Shown: positions 47,055 through 56,231 of the stretch, piece after piece
Numbering within the stretch: position 1 is the first letter of the stretch
How the letters are laid out: every line of letters starts with the position of its first letter
Translations under genes and position numbers: made by a program
Assembly: GCF_020497125.1 (NCBI RefSeq)
Contig: NC_059073.1
Span: 18,621,225-18,685,224, forward strand
Length of the DNA stretch: 64,000 nucleotides
Source of the DNA: Mauremys mutica
Lineage: Eukaryota; Chordata; Testudines; Geoemydidae
Direction: 5' to 3'
Notes under the pieces: model-generated
The model's input: the letters and a program-made list of their open reading frames with translations, nothing else
The model's database searches: none
Told to the model about the DNA's origin: nothing

Positions 47055-47769
47055 CATTTCAGTCATTTTAGAGCCTCCTTATTCTGAAGTGTTTGTTTTA
47101 AAGTGTGTGTGTGGCGGGGCCGAGGCTGGCTTCATTTTGGGAAGATTTTTTTTCATTTGAGGCCAGGTCGTTGATCACCTGAGTAGATTCAGTGACTTCA
47201 GGACTGGACCCTTTATGTGTGTTGGGGAGATGAGGAGGGAGAAGTTGAATGTCTTTGTTTTGTCTGGACGCTGAATGCCCTTTGAAATCAATGGGTAATA
47301 AGGACACTCAGTACCTGGCAGGATCAGGCTCTTTGGTTGTGGAAGAGTGTCAGTGGGTGGTAAGATGGGAAAGATCAAAGGGGACATCCTTGGATTGGGA
47401 TGGTGATTGTAGGGAAGAGAATCCTCAGGGCTAGGGCCCATAGGGCTACCTTTCACCTGCTCATGCCACTTGGGCAGCAGAATTTCCTTCTTGCTATCCC
47501 CTCGTGCCCTCGTCTTCATTGTTGGATTGGAGCCTGATAGTATCTTCCTAGCACAGAGGGAACTAGAGCAGGAAGGTCCTGCAAGGAAAACCCCTAGAAA
47601 CAACCAAAAGTTTTACAAAATGCAATACAAATCATCGTTTGTCCAAAAGTTTGCATTGGAAATGCCTCGTTTGTTATTTGTTAGTCGACCATGCAATATG
47701 AACAGCGAAAAGCCAAAGTAATCCCTATGCTGAAAGTCACTCTGTTCAACCCAGCTATCTTGGCAATGC
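47055..47769. other. No gene; contains arm 2 of the 70-bp inverted repeat
   Basis: 47372-47443 is the reverse complement of 44155-44226. A 142-codon ORF at 47175-47603 (-) overlaps it and is rejected. Confidence 0.5.
47372..47443. repeat. Arm 2 of the 70-bp distant inverted repeat
   Basis: Begins GGGAAAGATCAAAGGGGACA and ends near CTAGGGCCCA. See 44155-44226 for the comparison. Confidence 0.85.
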
Positions 47770-47772
47770 TTA
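47770..47772. repeat. Left target-site duplication TTA
   Basis: TTA directly before GGCCTTGTC; identical to 52597-52599. A 3-bp duplication with T-A ends is the PIF/Harbinger signature. Confidence 0.9.
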
Positions 47773-47797
47773 GGCCTTGTCTACACTACAAGACTAT

Positions 47798-47880
47798 TTC
47801 GAATCAACTTAGTTCGAATTTGTGGATTCGACCTTATGAAGTCGAATTTGTGTATCCATACTAAATACACTCATTCGAAT
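47798..47880. promoter_or_regulatory. Left subterminal TTCGAA array
   Basis: Exact TTCGAA at 47798, 47813 and 47874, plus one-sided variants TTCGAC (47827) and GTCGAA (47841). Full form TAGTTCGAATT. By analogy with Harbinger systems these are candidate binding sites for the Myb-like partner or the transposase. Confidence 0.65.
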
Positions 47881-47921
47881 TTCTGAGTCCACATTCACGG
47901 GGCCAGCGTCGACTTTGGAAG

Positions 47922-47955
47922 CGGTGCACTGTGGGAAGCTATCCCACAGTTCCCG
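47922..47955. promoter_or_regulatory. GTGCACTGTGGGA block with local palindrome
   Basis: GGTGCACTGTGGGAAGCT is followed by TATCCCACAGT, forming ACTGTGGGA/TCCCACAGT around a 5-bp spacer. The first half recurs in the same orientation near the right end (52363-52382), at both ends of 7314-9419 and at 33418. It lies about 200 bp upstream of the transposase start. Role unknown. Confidence 0.55.
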
Positions 47956-48153
47956 CAGTCCCCGCTGCCCATTGGAATGCTGGGTAGAGCTCCCAATGCC
48001 TGCTGGGGGAAAAATGTGTCGAGGGTGGTTTTGGGTAACTGTCATCATTCAACCGTCACTCACAAACGCCCTCCCTCCCTGAAAGCGCCGGCGGGAAATC
48101 TGTTCGCGCACTTTTCTGGTCAGTGACAGCGCGGACGCCACAGCACTGCGAGC

Positions 48154-49425
48154 ATGGAGCCCGCTGCGATCATCGCTGCACTTATGGCCGTTGTCAACTC
48201 CTCACACCTTATCGTCCACCTCTGCAACAGTCAGCTGCTGAGAAATCGGGCGAGGAGGCTCCGGCAGCGCGGTGAGGAGAGTGGCGCAGACCTCTCAGAA
48301 AGCAGGGTACGCCGGGCAGTGGAGATCATGGTGGCAATGGGTCAAGTTCATGCTGTGGAACGGAGATTCTGGGCCCGGGAAACAAGCACGGACTGGTGGG
48401 ACCGCATAGTGCTGCAGGTCTGGGATGACACAGAGTGGCTGCGAAACTTCAGGATGCGTAAGGGCACTTTCCTTGAACTGTGTGACTTGCTGTCCCCTGC
48501 CCTGAAGCGCCAGGACACCCGGATCCGAGCAGCCCTGAGTGTGCAGAAGCGAGTGGCCATAGCCCTCTGGAAACTTGCCACGCCAGACAGCTACCGGTCA
48601 GTAGCTAACCACTTTGGCGTGGGCAAATCTACCGTGGGGGTTGCTGTGATGCAAGTAGCCCACACAATCGTTGAGCAACTGCTCTCAAAGGTGGTGACCC
48701 TGGGAAACGTCCAGGTTGTCATAGACGGCTTCGCCGCGATGGGATTCCCAAACTGCGGTGGGGCTATAGATGGGACTCACATCCCTATCCTGGCACCGGC
48801 CCACCAGGCCAGCGATTACATTAACCGAAAGGGCTACTTTTCCATGGTGCTGCAAGGACTGGTGGACCATAGGGGACGTTTTACCAACATCAACGTCGGG
48901 TGGGCGGGCAAGGTTCATGACGCGCGTGTGTTCAGGAGCTCTGGTCTCTTTAGACTCCTCCAGGCAGGTACTTTCTTCCCGGACCACAAAATAACGGTTG
49001 GGGATGTGCAGATGCCTACAGTGATCCTCGGGGACCCAGCCTACCCGCTAATGCCCTGGCTCATGAAGCCCTATACAGGCGCCCTGGACAGAGAGAAGGA
49101 ACTCTTCAACTACCGGCTGAGCAAGTGCAGAATGGTGGTGGAGTGTGCTTTCGGACGTCTCAAGGGGAGATGGCGGAGCTTACTCACTCGCTCGGACATC
49201 AGCGAAAAGAATATCCCCGTAGTTATTGCTTCATGCTGTGTGCTGCACAATCTGTGTGAGAGCAAGGGCGAGGCCTTTTTGTCCGGATGGGAGGTTGAGG
49301 CAAATCGCCTGGCTGCAGTTTACGCTCAGCCAGACACCCGTGCCGAGAGAATATCCCAGCGGGAAGCGCTGTGTATCCGGGAGGCTTTGAAAGCAAGTTT
49401 CCTCGGAGAGCAGGGTAACCTATGA
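48154..49425 (+). CDS. PIF/Harbinger transposase (HARBI1-like), intact
   Basis: 423 residues, one uninterrupted frame. It cuts and joins transposon ends. Residues 1-70 are a basic, variable N-terminus (NRARRLRQRG at 31-40). Residues 71-110 contain FWARETSTDWWDRIVLQVWD. Residues 141-168 (ATPDSYRSVANHFGVGKSTV) form a predicted helix-turn-helix. The DDE nuclease domain (DDE_Tnp_4 type) runs from about 200 to 370: D206 in AIDGTHI, D256 in HDARVF, D294 in ILGDPAYPL and E330 in MVVECAFGRLKGRW. CCVLHNLCE at 361-369 is the usual end of the fold. The start MEPAAIIAAL matches the MEP start of the relatives at 7688 and 33235. Length and motifs are those of functional family members. Vertebrate HARBI1 is a domesticated relative, but the TIRs and duplication argue that this copy is a transposon gene. 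Confidence 0.94.
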   Translation: MEPAAIIAALMAVVNSSHLIVHLCNSQLLRNRARRLRQRGEESGADLSESRVRRAVEIMVAMGQVHAVERRFWARETSTDWWDRIVLQVWDDTEWLRNFRMRKGTFLELCDLLSPALKRQDTRIRAALSVQKRVAIALWKLATPDSYRSVANHFGVGKSTVGVAVMQVAHTIVEQLLSKVVTLGNVQVVIDGFAAMGFPNCGGAIDGTHIPILAPAHQASDYINRKGYFSMVLQGLVDHRGRFTNINVGWAGKVHDARVFRSSGLFRLLQAGTFFPDHKITVGDVQMPTVILGDPAYPLMPWLMKPYTGALDREKELFNYRLSKCRMVVECAFGRLKGRWRSLLTRSDISEKNIPVVIASCCVLHNLCESKGEAFLSGWEVEANRLAAVYAQPDTRAERISQREALCIREALKASFLGEQGNL

Positions 49426-49569
49426 CTCTCCACTTGCTTTCAAGAGAAACTGACCCTGGGCCTGTGTCAGTTTGTGTCGATTTGGATCTGCGGCTACATG
49501 CCGCGTTCTCCAAGTTTCCCCCACTTCCAAAGCACGTTTTTAAGCAAATTAATTGTTACACTCATTATT

Positions 49570-49575
49570 AATAAA
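49570..49575 (+). terminator. Polyadenylation signal of the transposase gene
   Basis: AATAAA 145 bp after the stop codon, followed by T-rich sequence. It is the first such signal downstream. Confidence 0.6.
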
Positions 49576-49579
49576 TCTT

Positions 49580-50215
49580 TCTTTTACTTTGCATTTCTGT
49601 TCTGGTGTTGAGACATGGACGCATACTGTGCTGGGCACGGTGTGCACTGACGTACAGACCGCTTCCTCCATAGAGGACTGACATCCTCCTGCTCCTACAT
49701 AGGTCTCTGGGGTGGGGGACGGATGACAGTGGTTCTGCATGAAGGGGAGGGTTTGCAGGAAGGGGCGAGTGGTGCCTTCTTTGCATAGGGGTTTGGATGA
49801 CGGCAGTGGGCTGCGGGTTTCTGCGTGGGAAGGGGTGATGGGTGTGGGAGAAGGGTGACTATCTGTCCGTGGATGAGGGCTCTTGTTGGGGCTCAGGGCA
49901 GCGGATAGGCTCGTGGATCCGTTGCAAGTGCATCGTAAGGGCAGCCTGCCTTCACAGTAATGGCGTGGCAGGCGCTAGGACCCTGGACAAGCATACACAT
50001 TACGAAATGATCAGGGGCAGCATACACAACACAGAATGACCCTGGTGCCTACTGACTGCAGTGTGTGTGTGCCCCGCAGTTGATCCTTTCCCCAAGTCTG
50101 TACCCTGGTACTGTAGGCTATACCGTGCAAGTATGAAACCCCTGTCCACCCCATACACCGAAAAATCCTCTGACAGGAAAGACATGACGGAAACAGTGAT
50201 TAACAGCAAACATCT
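49580..50215. other. Spacer between the convergent Harbinger genes
   Basis: GT/GG-rich DNA without a supported ORF. Both genes end here, so it holds only 3' flanks. Confidence 0.5.
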
Positions 50216-50221
50216 TTTATT
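50216..50221 (-). terminator. Polyadenylation signal of the Myb/SANT-like gene
   Basis: TTTATT on +, AATAAA on -, about 120 bp after the - strand stop at 50341. Confidence 0.6.
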
Positions 50222-50340
50222 AATCTAATAAACAGTGGGGGGATGAACCTTGGATTTGGGACTGGCTGAGCCTATAAGGGAAGCACTTCTACAAATTTCT
50301 AACGTGAGAAGTGCGGAGTACACGGCCGCTCTGCTCTGGT

Positions 50341-50759
50341 TCAGTGACAGTTCTCACGGCCTCTACCACCCCTCCGTCTTGTACTTTTGGGTGAGGGGGG
50401 GCCAGGACTTCTTGGCTGGGGAGGGCGATTGCAGAGACACTGCAGGGGGGCCCTGTCCTCCAGCCTGCGGTCCTGCAGGACATCAACAAGGCGACGAAGC
50501 GTGTCCGTTTGTTCCTTCATGAGACCAAGCAGCGTTTGGGTGGTCTGCTGGTCTTCCTGCCGCCACCTATCCTCACGTTCCATGAGTGTGCGATGCTGCT
50601 CACATAGGGTCTCCCTCCAGTGTTTCTGCTCTGCAGCCTCTGCTCGGGAGCAGGCCATCAGTTCAGCGAACATGTCGTCCCTAGTCGTCTTCTTTCGCCG
50701 TCTAATCATTGCCAGTCTCTGCGAGGGGGATGCCGGGGCAGTCCGGGAAGGAGCCGAAG
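50341..50759 (-). CDS. Myb/SANT-like Harbinger partner protein, exon 2
   Basis: Exon 2 (419 nt) codes the last 139 residues. The acceptor reads pyrimidine-rich sequence then CATCACACAG before 50759. Joined to exon 1, the first codon is G+CT (Ala193), then SAPSRTAPASPSQRL. A basic patch RRRKK at 212-216 may be a nuclear signal. About 217-285 (TRDDMFAELM..WRETLCEQHR..LLGLMKEQTDTLRRLVDVL) is charged and probably helical or coiled, a region that could mediate protein contacts. The C-terminus is P/R-rich. The upstream part of the 163-codon open frame (50760-50832) is intron and should not be translated. Confidence 0.85.
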
Positions 50760-51629
50760 CTGTGTGATGGGGAAAGTTAGTGATTTCCTTGTACAGATAC
50801 ATTTTGGCGAACAGTGAACACCGTCTAGTCAATTTCTATGAAGAAGACCGTACCGGACAACAAGTGTCACGTGGTCTCCAGAGAAGCACAACATTTTGGC
50901 CTACGCTCTGATTGGCTGCGCCATTGCACAGGAGAGCGGAGAAGTCGGGAGAGATAGCAGAATCCCTCTAGCAGAGAGTCCTGGTAAGCCTTACAGTACA
51001 TTATGCTTATCAGTTAACGGATAGCTGTGCCGTCGTGCTAAAGGCAATCTGGAAATCAGATACTATGACCCTTTTGCAGCCACTCCCGACACTGCAGGGG
51101 AAAGATCAATGTATGCTTTTCCTGTGTGGCCTACAGCACGTGGCTGCTAAGCGCGGGGCTTTGTTATGCAAAGTATAAGTAAACCATTAAGAACAGTAAC
51201 TATTCGCTAATTGCCCTAATTAGATGCAGCACTTCAGTAACGAGATTACCCTGAGGCGTGTCTCTCGAGTGCAGAAAGAAAGGATGTTAAGGGAAGCACT
51301 TCACCGACCGGGACCCTACGCGGCCATGCTGGTAGAGGCGATGGTTCCCCTGTATCTGAGGATGTCGTGGCGTGGAAGAGTGAGCTTCACCGGAGGACCA
51401 AATAAGGCACCTCTTCCTCGAAACCTCCTGCAGAGGGTATTTGAGGAACTGTTTGAAGCATTTGTGGAATTGTCCATGGAGGACTATTGTTCCATCCCAA
51501 TCTGTGTAGACCTACTGTTCGTTTAGTTTCCCTTTAAAAACTTTTAGATATAGTATTTATAGATAGAATTTATATTTTTGGTATACATGTTTTCGAGCAA
51601 ATAAATATTTTCTTGTTTATACGACTTAC
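50760..51629 (-). other. Intron of the Myb/SANT-like gene (870 bp)
   Basis: On - it begins GTAAGT (complement of 51624-51629) and ends ACAG (complement of 50760-50763). It is phase 1: exon 1 has 577 nt and exon 2 419 nt, total 996 = 331 codons plus stop with no in-frame stop. Inferred from sequence; no transcript evidence. Confidence 0.85.
51224..51526 (+). CDS. Unassigned 100-codon ORF inside the Myb gene intron
   Basis: I do not recognise this product. It starts MQHFSNEITLRRVSRVQKER and ends with an acidic, hydrophobic helix-like part (LLQRVFEELFEAFVELSMED). The composition is not low-complexity and charged and hydrophobic residues alternate as in amphipathic helices. It lies on + within the transposon, antisense to the partner gene's intron. 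It could be a third Harbinger protein, part of a spliced transcript or chance. A 100-codon frame by chance in 870 bp is uncommon but possible. Confidence 0.3.
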   Translation: MQHFSNEITLRRVSRVQKERMLREALHRPGPYAAMLVEAMVPLYLRMSWRGRVSFTGGPNKAPLPRNLLQRVFEELFEAFVELSMEDYCSIPICVDLLFV

Positions 51630-52206
51630 CGCCTGATCCTTCCCCTGACTCTGAGTCCGGGTTCACGGCCGGTGAGGGTTGGTAGGGGATCTCTGTGAGG
51701 GTGAGGAACAGATCCTGGCTGTCAGGGAAAGCGGCATTGTGTTCGCTGTCGCCTGCGCCTTCCTCCACGGACCCTTCGTCGTCTTGCCCATTGGCGAACA
51801 TCGAGTAGGAACTGTCCTGGCTCACTATGCCATCTACTGAGTCCACGGTCACTGGTGGGACAGTGGTGGCAGACCCACCGAGAATGGCATGCAGTGCCTC
51901 GTAGAAGCGGCATGTCTGGGGCTGTGCTCCGGAGCGTCCGTTTGCCGCTCTGACTTTTTGATAGCCTTGCCTCAGGTCCTTGACTTTCACGCGGCACTGC
52001 ATCGCATCCCGGCTGTATCCTTTCTGTGTCATGGCTTGGGAGACCTTCTCGAAGGTCTTTGCATTACGCTTGTTGGAGCGCAGCTCCGACAGCACAGACT
52101 CCTCGCCCCACACAGCGATCAGATCCTGGACTTCCCGGTCTGTCCATGCTGGGGATCTCTTTCTATTCTTGCATTGGGCTGACTCCTCTGCTGGAGAGCT
52201 CTGCAT
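51630..52206 (-). CDS. Myb/SANT-like Harbinger partner protein, exon 1
   Basis: Exon 1 (577 nt) codes residues 1-192. Residues about 18-105 are a Myb/SANT-like (trihelix, Myb_DNA-bind_4 type) domain: SPAWTDREVQDLIAVWGEES with key tryptophans 21 and 33, then KTFEKVSQAMTQKGYSRD, QCRVKVKDLRQGYQKV and CRFYEALHAILGG. An acidic, serine-rich linker follows (DDEGSVEEGAGDSEHN, PDSQDLFLTL, DSESGEGSG). In Harbinger elements such a protein binds DNA and helps the transposase reach nucleus and ends. The start MQSSPAEESA is the first ATG before the domain. Reading past the donor GGC-G|GTAAGT gives a lysine/asparagine/tyrosine-rich tail that is not protein-like, which supports splicing there. Confidence 0.9.
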
Positions 52207-52362
52207 CGTTGCAGGTGCCGCGGAGCTCGCCCCGATGTCAAAGCAAGAAATGAGATTCTAACTGTCCAGACAGGAAAAGGATTTCAAATTTTCCCGGGTC
52301 ATTTCCTGTGTGGCTGCTCAGAACATCCAAGCTCGGACTGCTGTCCAGAGCGTCAACAGAGT

Positions 52363-52571
52363 GGTGCACTGTGGGATAGCTCCCGGAGCTACTAAGTTCG
52401 ATTTGCATCCACACCTAGCCTAATTCGAGCTAGCAAGTGCGAATTTAGCGTTACTCCACCTGTCGGGGTGGAGTACCAAATTCGAACTAAGGAGCCCCCT
52501 AGTTCGAATTAAATGGCTTCCTGGTGTGGACGGTTGAGCGATTAGTTCGAATTAACGCTGCTAAATTCGAT
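52363..52571. promoter_or_regulatory. Right subterminal region: GTGCACTGTGGGA block and TTCGAA array
   Basis: GTGGTGCACTGTGGGATAGC at about 52361-52380, then TTCGAT (52397), TTCGAG (52434), TTCGAA (52481, 52503, 52546) and TTCGAT (52566). A hairpin TACTCCACC/GGTGGAGTA is at about 52452-52475; an equivalent (TACTCCTC/GAGGAGTA) lies at 9274-9300 in the related element. It is also the likely promoter side of the Myb-like gene (start at 52206). Confidence 0.6.
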
Positions 52572-52596
52572 TTAAGATCCTAGTGTAGACCAGGCC

Positions 52597-52599
52597 TTA
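52597..52599. repeat. Right target-site duplication TTA
   Basis: TTA directly after CCAGGCC; pairs with 47770-47772. Confidence 0.9.
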
Positions 52600-54425
52600 G
52601 GAATCATCAGGACTGGATTACAAATGATTTACTGGCAGAACAAAGTGAAATACTCCCCTGTGCAGAGGGCCTGAATGAGGCACTCACTTCACTCAAGTCC
52701 TCAAAATAGGCCTTATGTGAGATTTCAGGGGTGCATAAGCCTTTTGCTGGCTGGCTGCACAGGGCTGAATGTCACCCTAAATGTGTAACTGAGTTTGACC
52801 ATCTTTTCTTAAGACATCGGTAAAAGTCATAGAGCTCTCACTACAGGCGGGTGAGCAGGTTCCTTCTGAAATAATTTGAAAAGAAGTTCTTACATAGGTT
52901 ACACTGGGAGCCCTGTGTGACGTGTGAATGAACTTGCTCTGGATGCTGTGAACTCCATACTTTAAAATGGGAGCAGAAATTGTAGCCATTTACGGCTGGA
53001 TATTTCCATTTCATAGATCCCCATCTGCACATGTATTTAACTCCAGAGGCAGCCCCATCTACAGAAGCCTCATTCAGCTCTTCTGGCACGTCTGTTATTG
53101 AACAGATGTCATTTTGTAAGTCCCCCTAAGCAGCTCCATTTTCCAATCAGAATTGTAACCAGAATTATGTATGGCAGAAAATCACAGCATTTATAAAGGA
53201 GAAGCCTAGGAGAACTGACTTTCAGCTCAGTGAATTGAGGTCACCAGTCAAGCTGCTACAGATGACCCACTTGCTTTTTCAAAAAGCCAGATGACTTCAT
53301 TACGGCCAGCCTACTGAACAGATACCATTTATATTACAAGCCAGGAAGGAAAGCTAGGATATTCTTTTGACACTAACTTATTTTTTTGACCAGACAACAA
53401 ATTAATGCATGCGGTATCATCAACCCCGTAACAGTCTCTTGTGTATTATGGCAGATTATTATCATTATAATATTTTTTATCTGTTTAGCCCTCAAGCCAA
53501 TTCCCTCTTCATGTTTTCAAGTGCTTGCTGTCTTCTCTATGACTGTCTTGTTCAGGCTGCAATCTCTCTGGGGCAGGGACAGTCTCTGTTCTGCAGCTTG
53601 CACAGCACTGAACATTACTGGCAGTGAAATAAAGGGCCTGATTCCGCCACCTGTGATCATTTTGCATAATGCCACTGAGGTCAAGTACTAATATGAGAAA
53701 ACGTGGCAGAATCTTGCCCAATAAATAATAATTATAAGGAATCACAGAATGTTTCTTTTTCTCCTCCCCCTCCGATCGCTGTACCAAAGGTCAAACTACA
53801 TTAGGATTAAGTTCTCTTTAGAGATTTCTAAAGAGATATTGGCTATTAGTTTAGGCCCCTGGTTTTTAGGTAATATGGGTCAGGTTCTCAGTTAGTGTAG
53901 ATCAATGTAAAACACCAGCTGAGGCTCTGACTCACTGTTTTGCAGTGTTATGTTTGAATCCAGAAATTAAATCTTTGGAAACGTCATTGCATAAATTAAA
54001 ATGTGGATCTGGATAAAATCCTCAGTCCACAGTGTTAATACTAACTGTAATTGCAACACAAGAGATCTCTGTAGTAAACACCTTTATGTTAGATGGAGTG
54101 GAACTCTTTAAATAAAAACACCCCCTTCCCATAAAATTATGCCTTGCAGAGTTAATTTCCCCCAAAATAACCATAAGATATCTCCATTCCCCCCCCACAC
54201 CCCTTAACTCCATGCTCCATTCATGATAGCTAGAGGACTGATTGCAATAAGTATCACAGTATAACAAGAAGTTGTGATATTAATCACTGGATATGCTGGT
54301 GATTTGGCTCAGATCTATTGTGTTTGGGAACACTGGCAGAACCTTATGTCCACCTGGAGTCATTGAAAGCTATGGAATTCCATTGGCAGTGCAAGGGTCT
54401 GCCCATGTAGATCCTTTTACCCAAT
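52600..54425. other. No gene; L2-like tail at 53540-53640
   Basis: 53540-53640 has 'gtcttgttcaggctgcaatctctctggggc..gcttgcacagcactgaac', a diverged L2-like tail. The rest looks unique. Confidence 0.4.
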
Positions 54426-54429
54426 TGGG

Positions 54430-54545
54430 CCTTGGCATGCAACCTTGGGCAAAACAATTAGATTGTCTGCAACTCAGTTTACCCATCTGTAAAATGGGGA
54501 TAAAGATACTTACCTGCCTTTCTAAAGCACTTTGAGTTCTACAGA
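54430..54545 (+). repeat. MIR/CORE-like SINE fragment
   Basis: 'cttgggcaaaacaattagat', 'actcagtttacccatctgtaaaatggggataa' (shared core CTGTAAAATGGGGATAA) and 'aagcactttgag'. Confidence 0.75.
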
Positions 54546-54550
54546 TTCTG

Positions 54551-54619
54551 GGTGAAATCCTGGCCTTCTTGAAGTCAGTGGAAGTTTTGCCATTGACTTC
54601 AATGGGACCAGGATTTCAT
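54551..54619. repeat. Fold-back short repeat
   Basis: Arms of about 31 bp ('gtgaaatcctgg...gaagtcagtgg' and 'ccattgacttc...ccaggatttcatc') match at about 26 positions. A dispersed hairpin-forming repeat. Confidence 0.7.
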
Positions 54620-54624
54620 CAATG

Positions 54625-55885
54625 TCTGCAGAATGGGGAACGCAACCACTGTAGGCAGCAAAGGGTTAAAATGGTTGCAAAAATCTAAATTGTGAGGCAA
54701 TCAAAGTTTATTAGGAAGATGAGATGATGGGTTAGTTCTGTGCCATGTATATGAAATGTCATAATAAAGTAACACTTTGTACATTACCTCTGAGGATGGC
54801 TACCTCCTTTATTTACCTCAGTTTAGCCTTAGACTTAAAGTTTTGGGGGTACTGTAGATCCTGATTTCTATGTGTAACAACATGGCATACCTGCTCTTTA
54901 AGGAAATAAAGTTTGATATTTGAAGTCTACAACTGAGCAAGAGGAAGTGGTCCCAGAATGACAGTTTGTGGTTTGCCAGAGAACTTAGGCTTTGAAATAT
55001 ATCAAGGCTTCTTTTTCTCCCAGTCAAAAAGACTCCTGAGAAGTGTAGCCTCTGGGCTACTGGAATTTGTAGGCCTCCACAGCCAGGCATGCTGGAGTAT
55101 GATATGAGCAGTCTTTCCTCCACATAGCAGGGAAGACCATTGAGGCGGTCTGTTGCCTACTAATTTTGTGGACTTTGACTGCCAGATCTCTAGGGAGAGT
55201 CTGGATTCCCCATAAAAATGTCTGAGGGAAAGAAACCTCCTAGAAAGGAGCTGTTTTGTTTGCTTTGAACTTTAAAACAAGACTTTCAGTTTGTTTGGGG
55301 ACTTTCCCACTGGACTTCTGAGGAGAGCCTGGGCTCTCCAGCCAATGACCTGGGGTGGGGCTGTATTGCTTGTTTTTAAAAGAAGTCTGAGGGCATGACT
55401 TTCTGTGAATATTATCTTCCTTCCACACCCTATTTTGCAATGGCTTAAGGATAGTTAACTCTCCCCAGTACAACTTTAACTCTTAATTCCCTGGCTCTGA
55501 GGTCTGTGCAGGCGGGTGGTGTTTTTAATTACAGCATTCCATTAAGGTTTTCCCCTAAATAAGTTTAATTCCAGGTTAACACATGTTTTAGTCTTGGAAT
55601 TTCCTTACTTTGGGTTCTCCCTTTAATTAAAGAGTAGCAATTAATGCATGTTAATTGCTTGGAAGCACCATGCCAGTTGGCCCATGGATTGTCATCTTTC
55701 AGAAAGGAAATAGTTTCCCCATTTTGCAGACAAGGGTCCAGTTGAGTGTGCTGATATTTCATTTATATTTTTAAAGTGACCACTTAATTGAGCTAATCTA
55801 AGTAACCCAGCATGCTCCTTGCTGTCATCCTCCCTCCCGTGATCCCTGATTTCTCTACTTCTTTGACCTTTTCCTTAAAATGGGC
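54625..55885. other. No feature recognised
   Basis: Unique-looking DNA without supported ORFs. Confidence 0.4.
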
Positions 55886-55889
55886 TCTT

Positions 55890-56165
55890 TCGCAATGCAT
55901 GTTTGTACAGCGTGTAGCACAATGGGCCCTGGAGGAACAGTAAGGCCTCTGGGCACTACTGTAATGCAGCTAACAAACAACGATAACAGTAATAAAGAAG
56001 ATAAAACAATGGCACAGAGTGGTTCCTAATCTTTGGCCTCTGAAACACTGGGAACCCTAATGTTCCTGGACTGGAATGCAGACCTGGGGACAATTCCCGC
56101 CTCTTCAGCTAACATACTGTGACCTTGGGCAAGTCTCTTTACCTCTGCACCTTTGCTGTCCTTCC
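55890..56165 (+). repeat. L2-like tail followed by a SINE fragment
   Basis: 55890-56000: 'gtttgtacagcgtgtagcacaatgggccctgg' (core GTGTAGCACAATGGGCCC) then 'gggcactactgtaatgcag'. 56045-56165: 'ctgtgaccttgggcaagtctctttacc' MIR-type body. Confidence 0.6.
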
Positions 56166-56231
56166 CATTCATTGACTGTATAAACTCCAAACTCCTCAGG
56201 GCAAGGCCTGTCTCTTACTATATTAGTAAGG

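Larger units (their letters stand above)
47773..52596 (+). mobile_element. Complete autonomous-looking PIF/Harbinger transposon
   Basis: A 4824-bp element. The ends GGCCTTGTCTACACTA (47773-47788) and TAGTGTAGACCAGGCC (52581-52596) are inverted with one mismatch, and TTA duplicates flank it. It encodes a transposase (+, 48154-49425), a spliced Myb/SANT-like gene (-, 52206-50341) converging on it, and an unassigned ORF (+, 51224-51526). Subterminal TTCGAA arrays lie at both ends. No other repeat interrupts it, unlike every other large element in the window, which suggests a recent insertion. It resembles 7314-9419 near its ends, but that copy lost its genes. Confidence 0.93.

Noticed and set aside
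48154..49425. Domesticated host gene HARBI1
   Set aside because: The ORF lies within intact inverted repeats and a target duplication beside a transposon partner gene, so it is a transposon gene and not the host gene.
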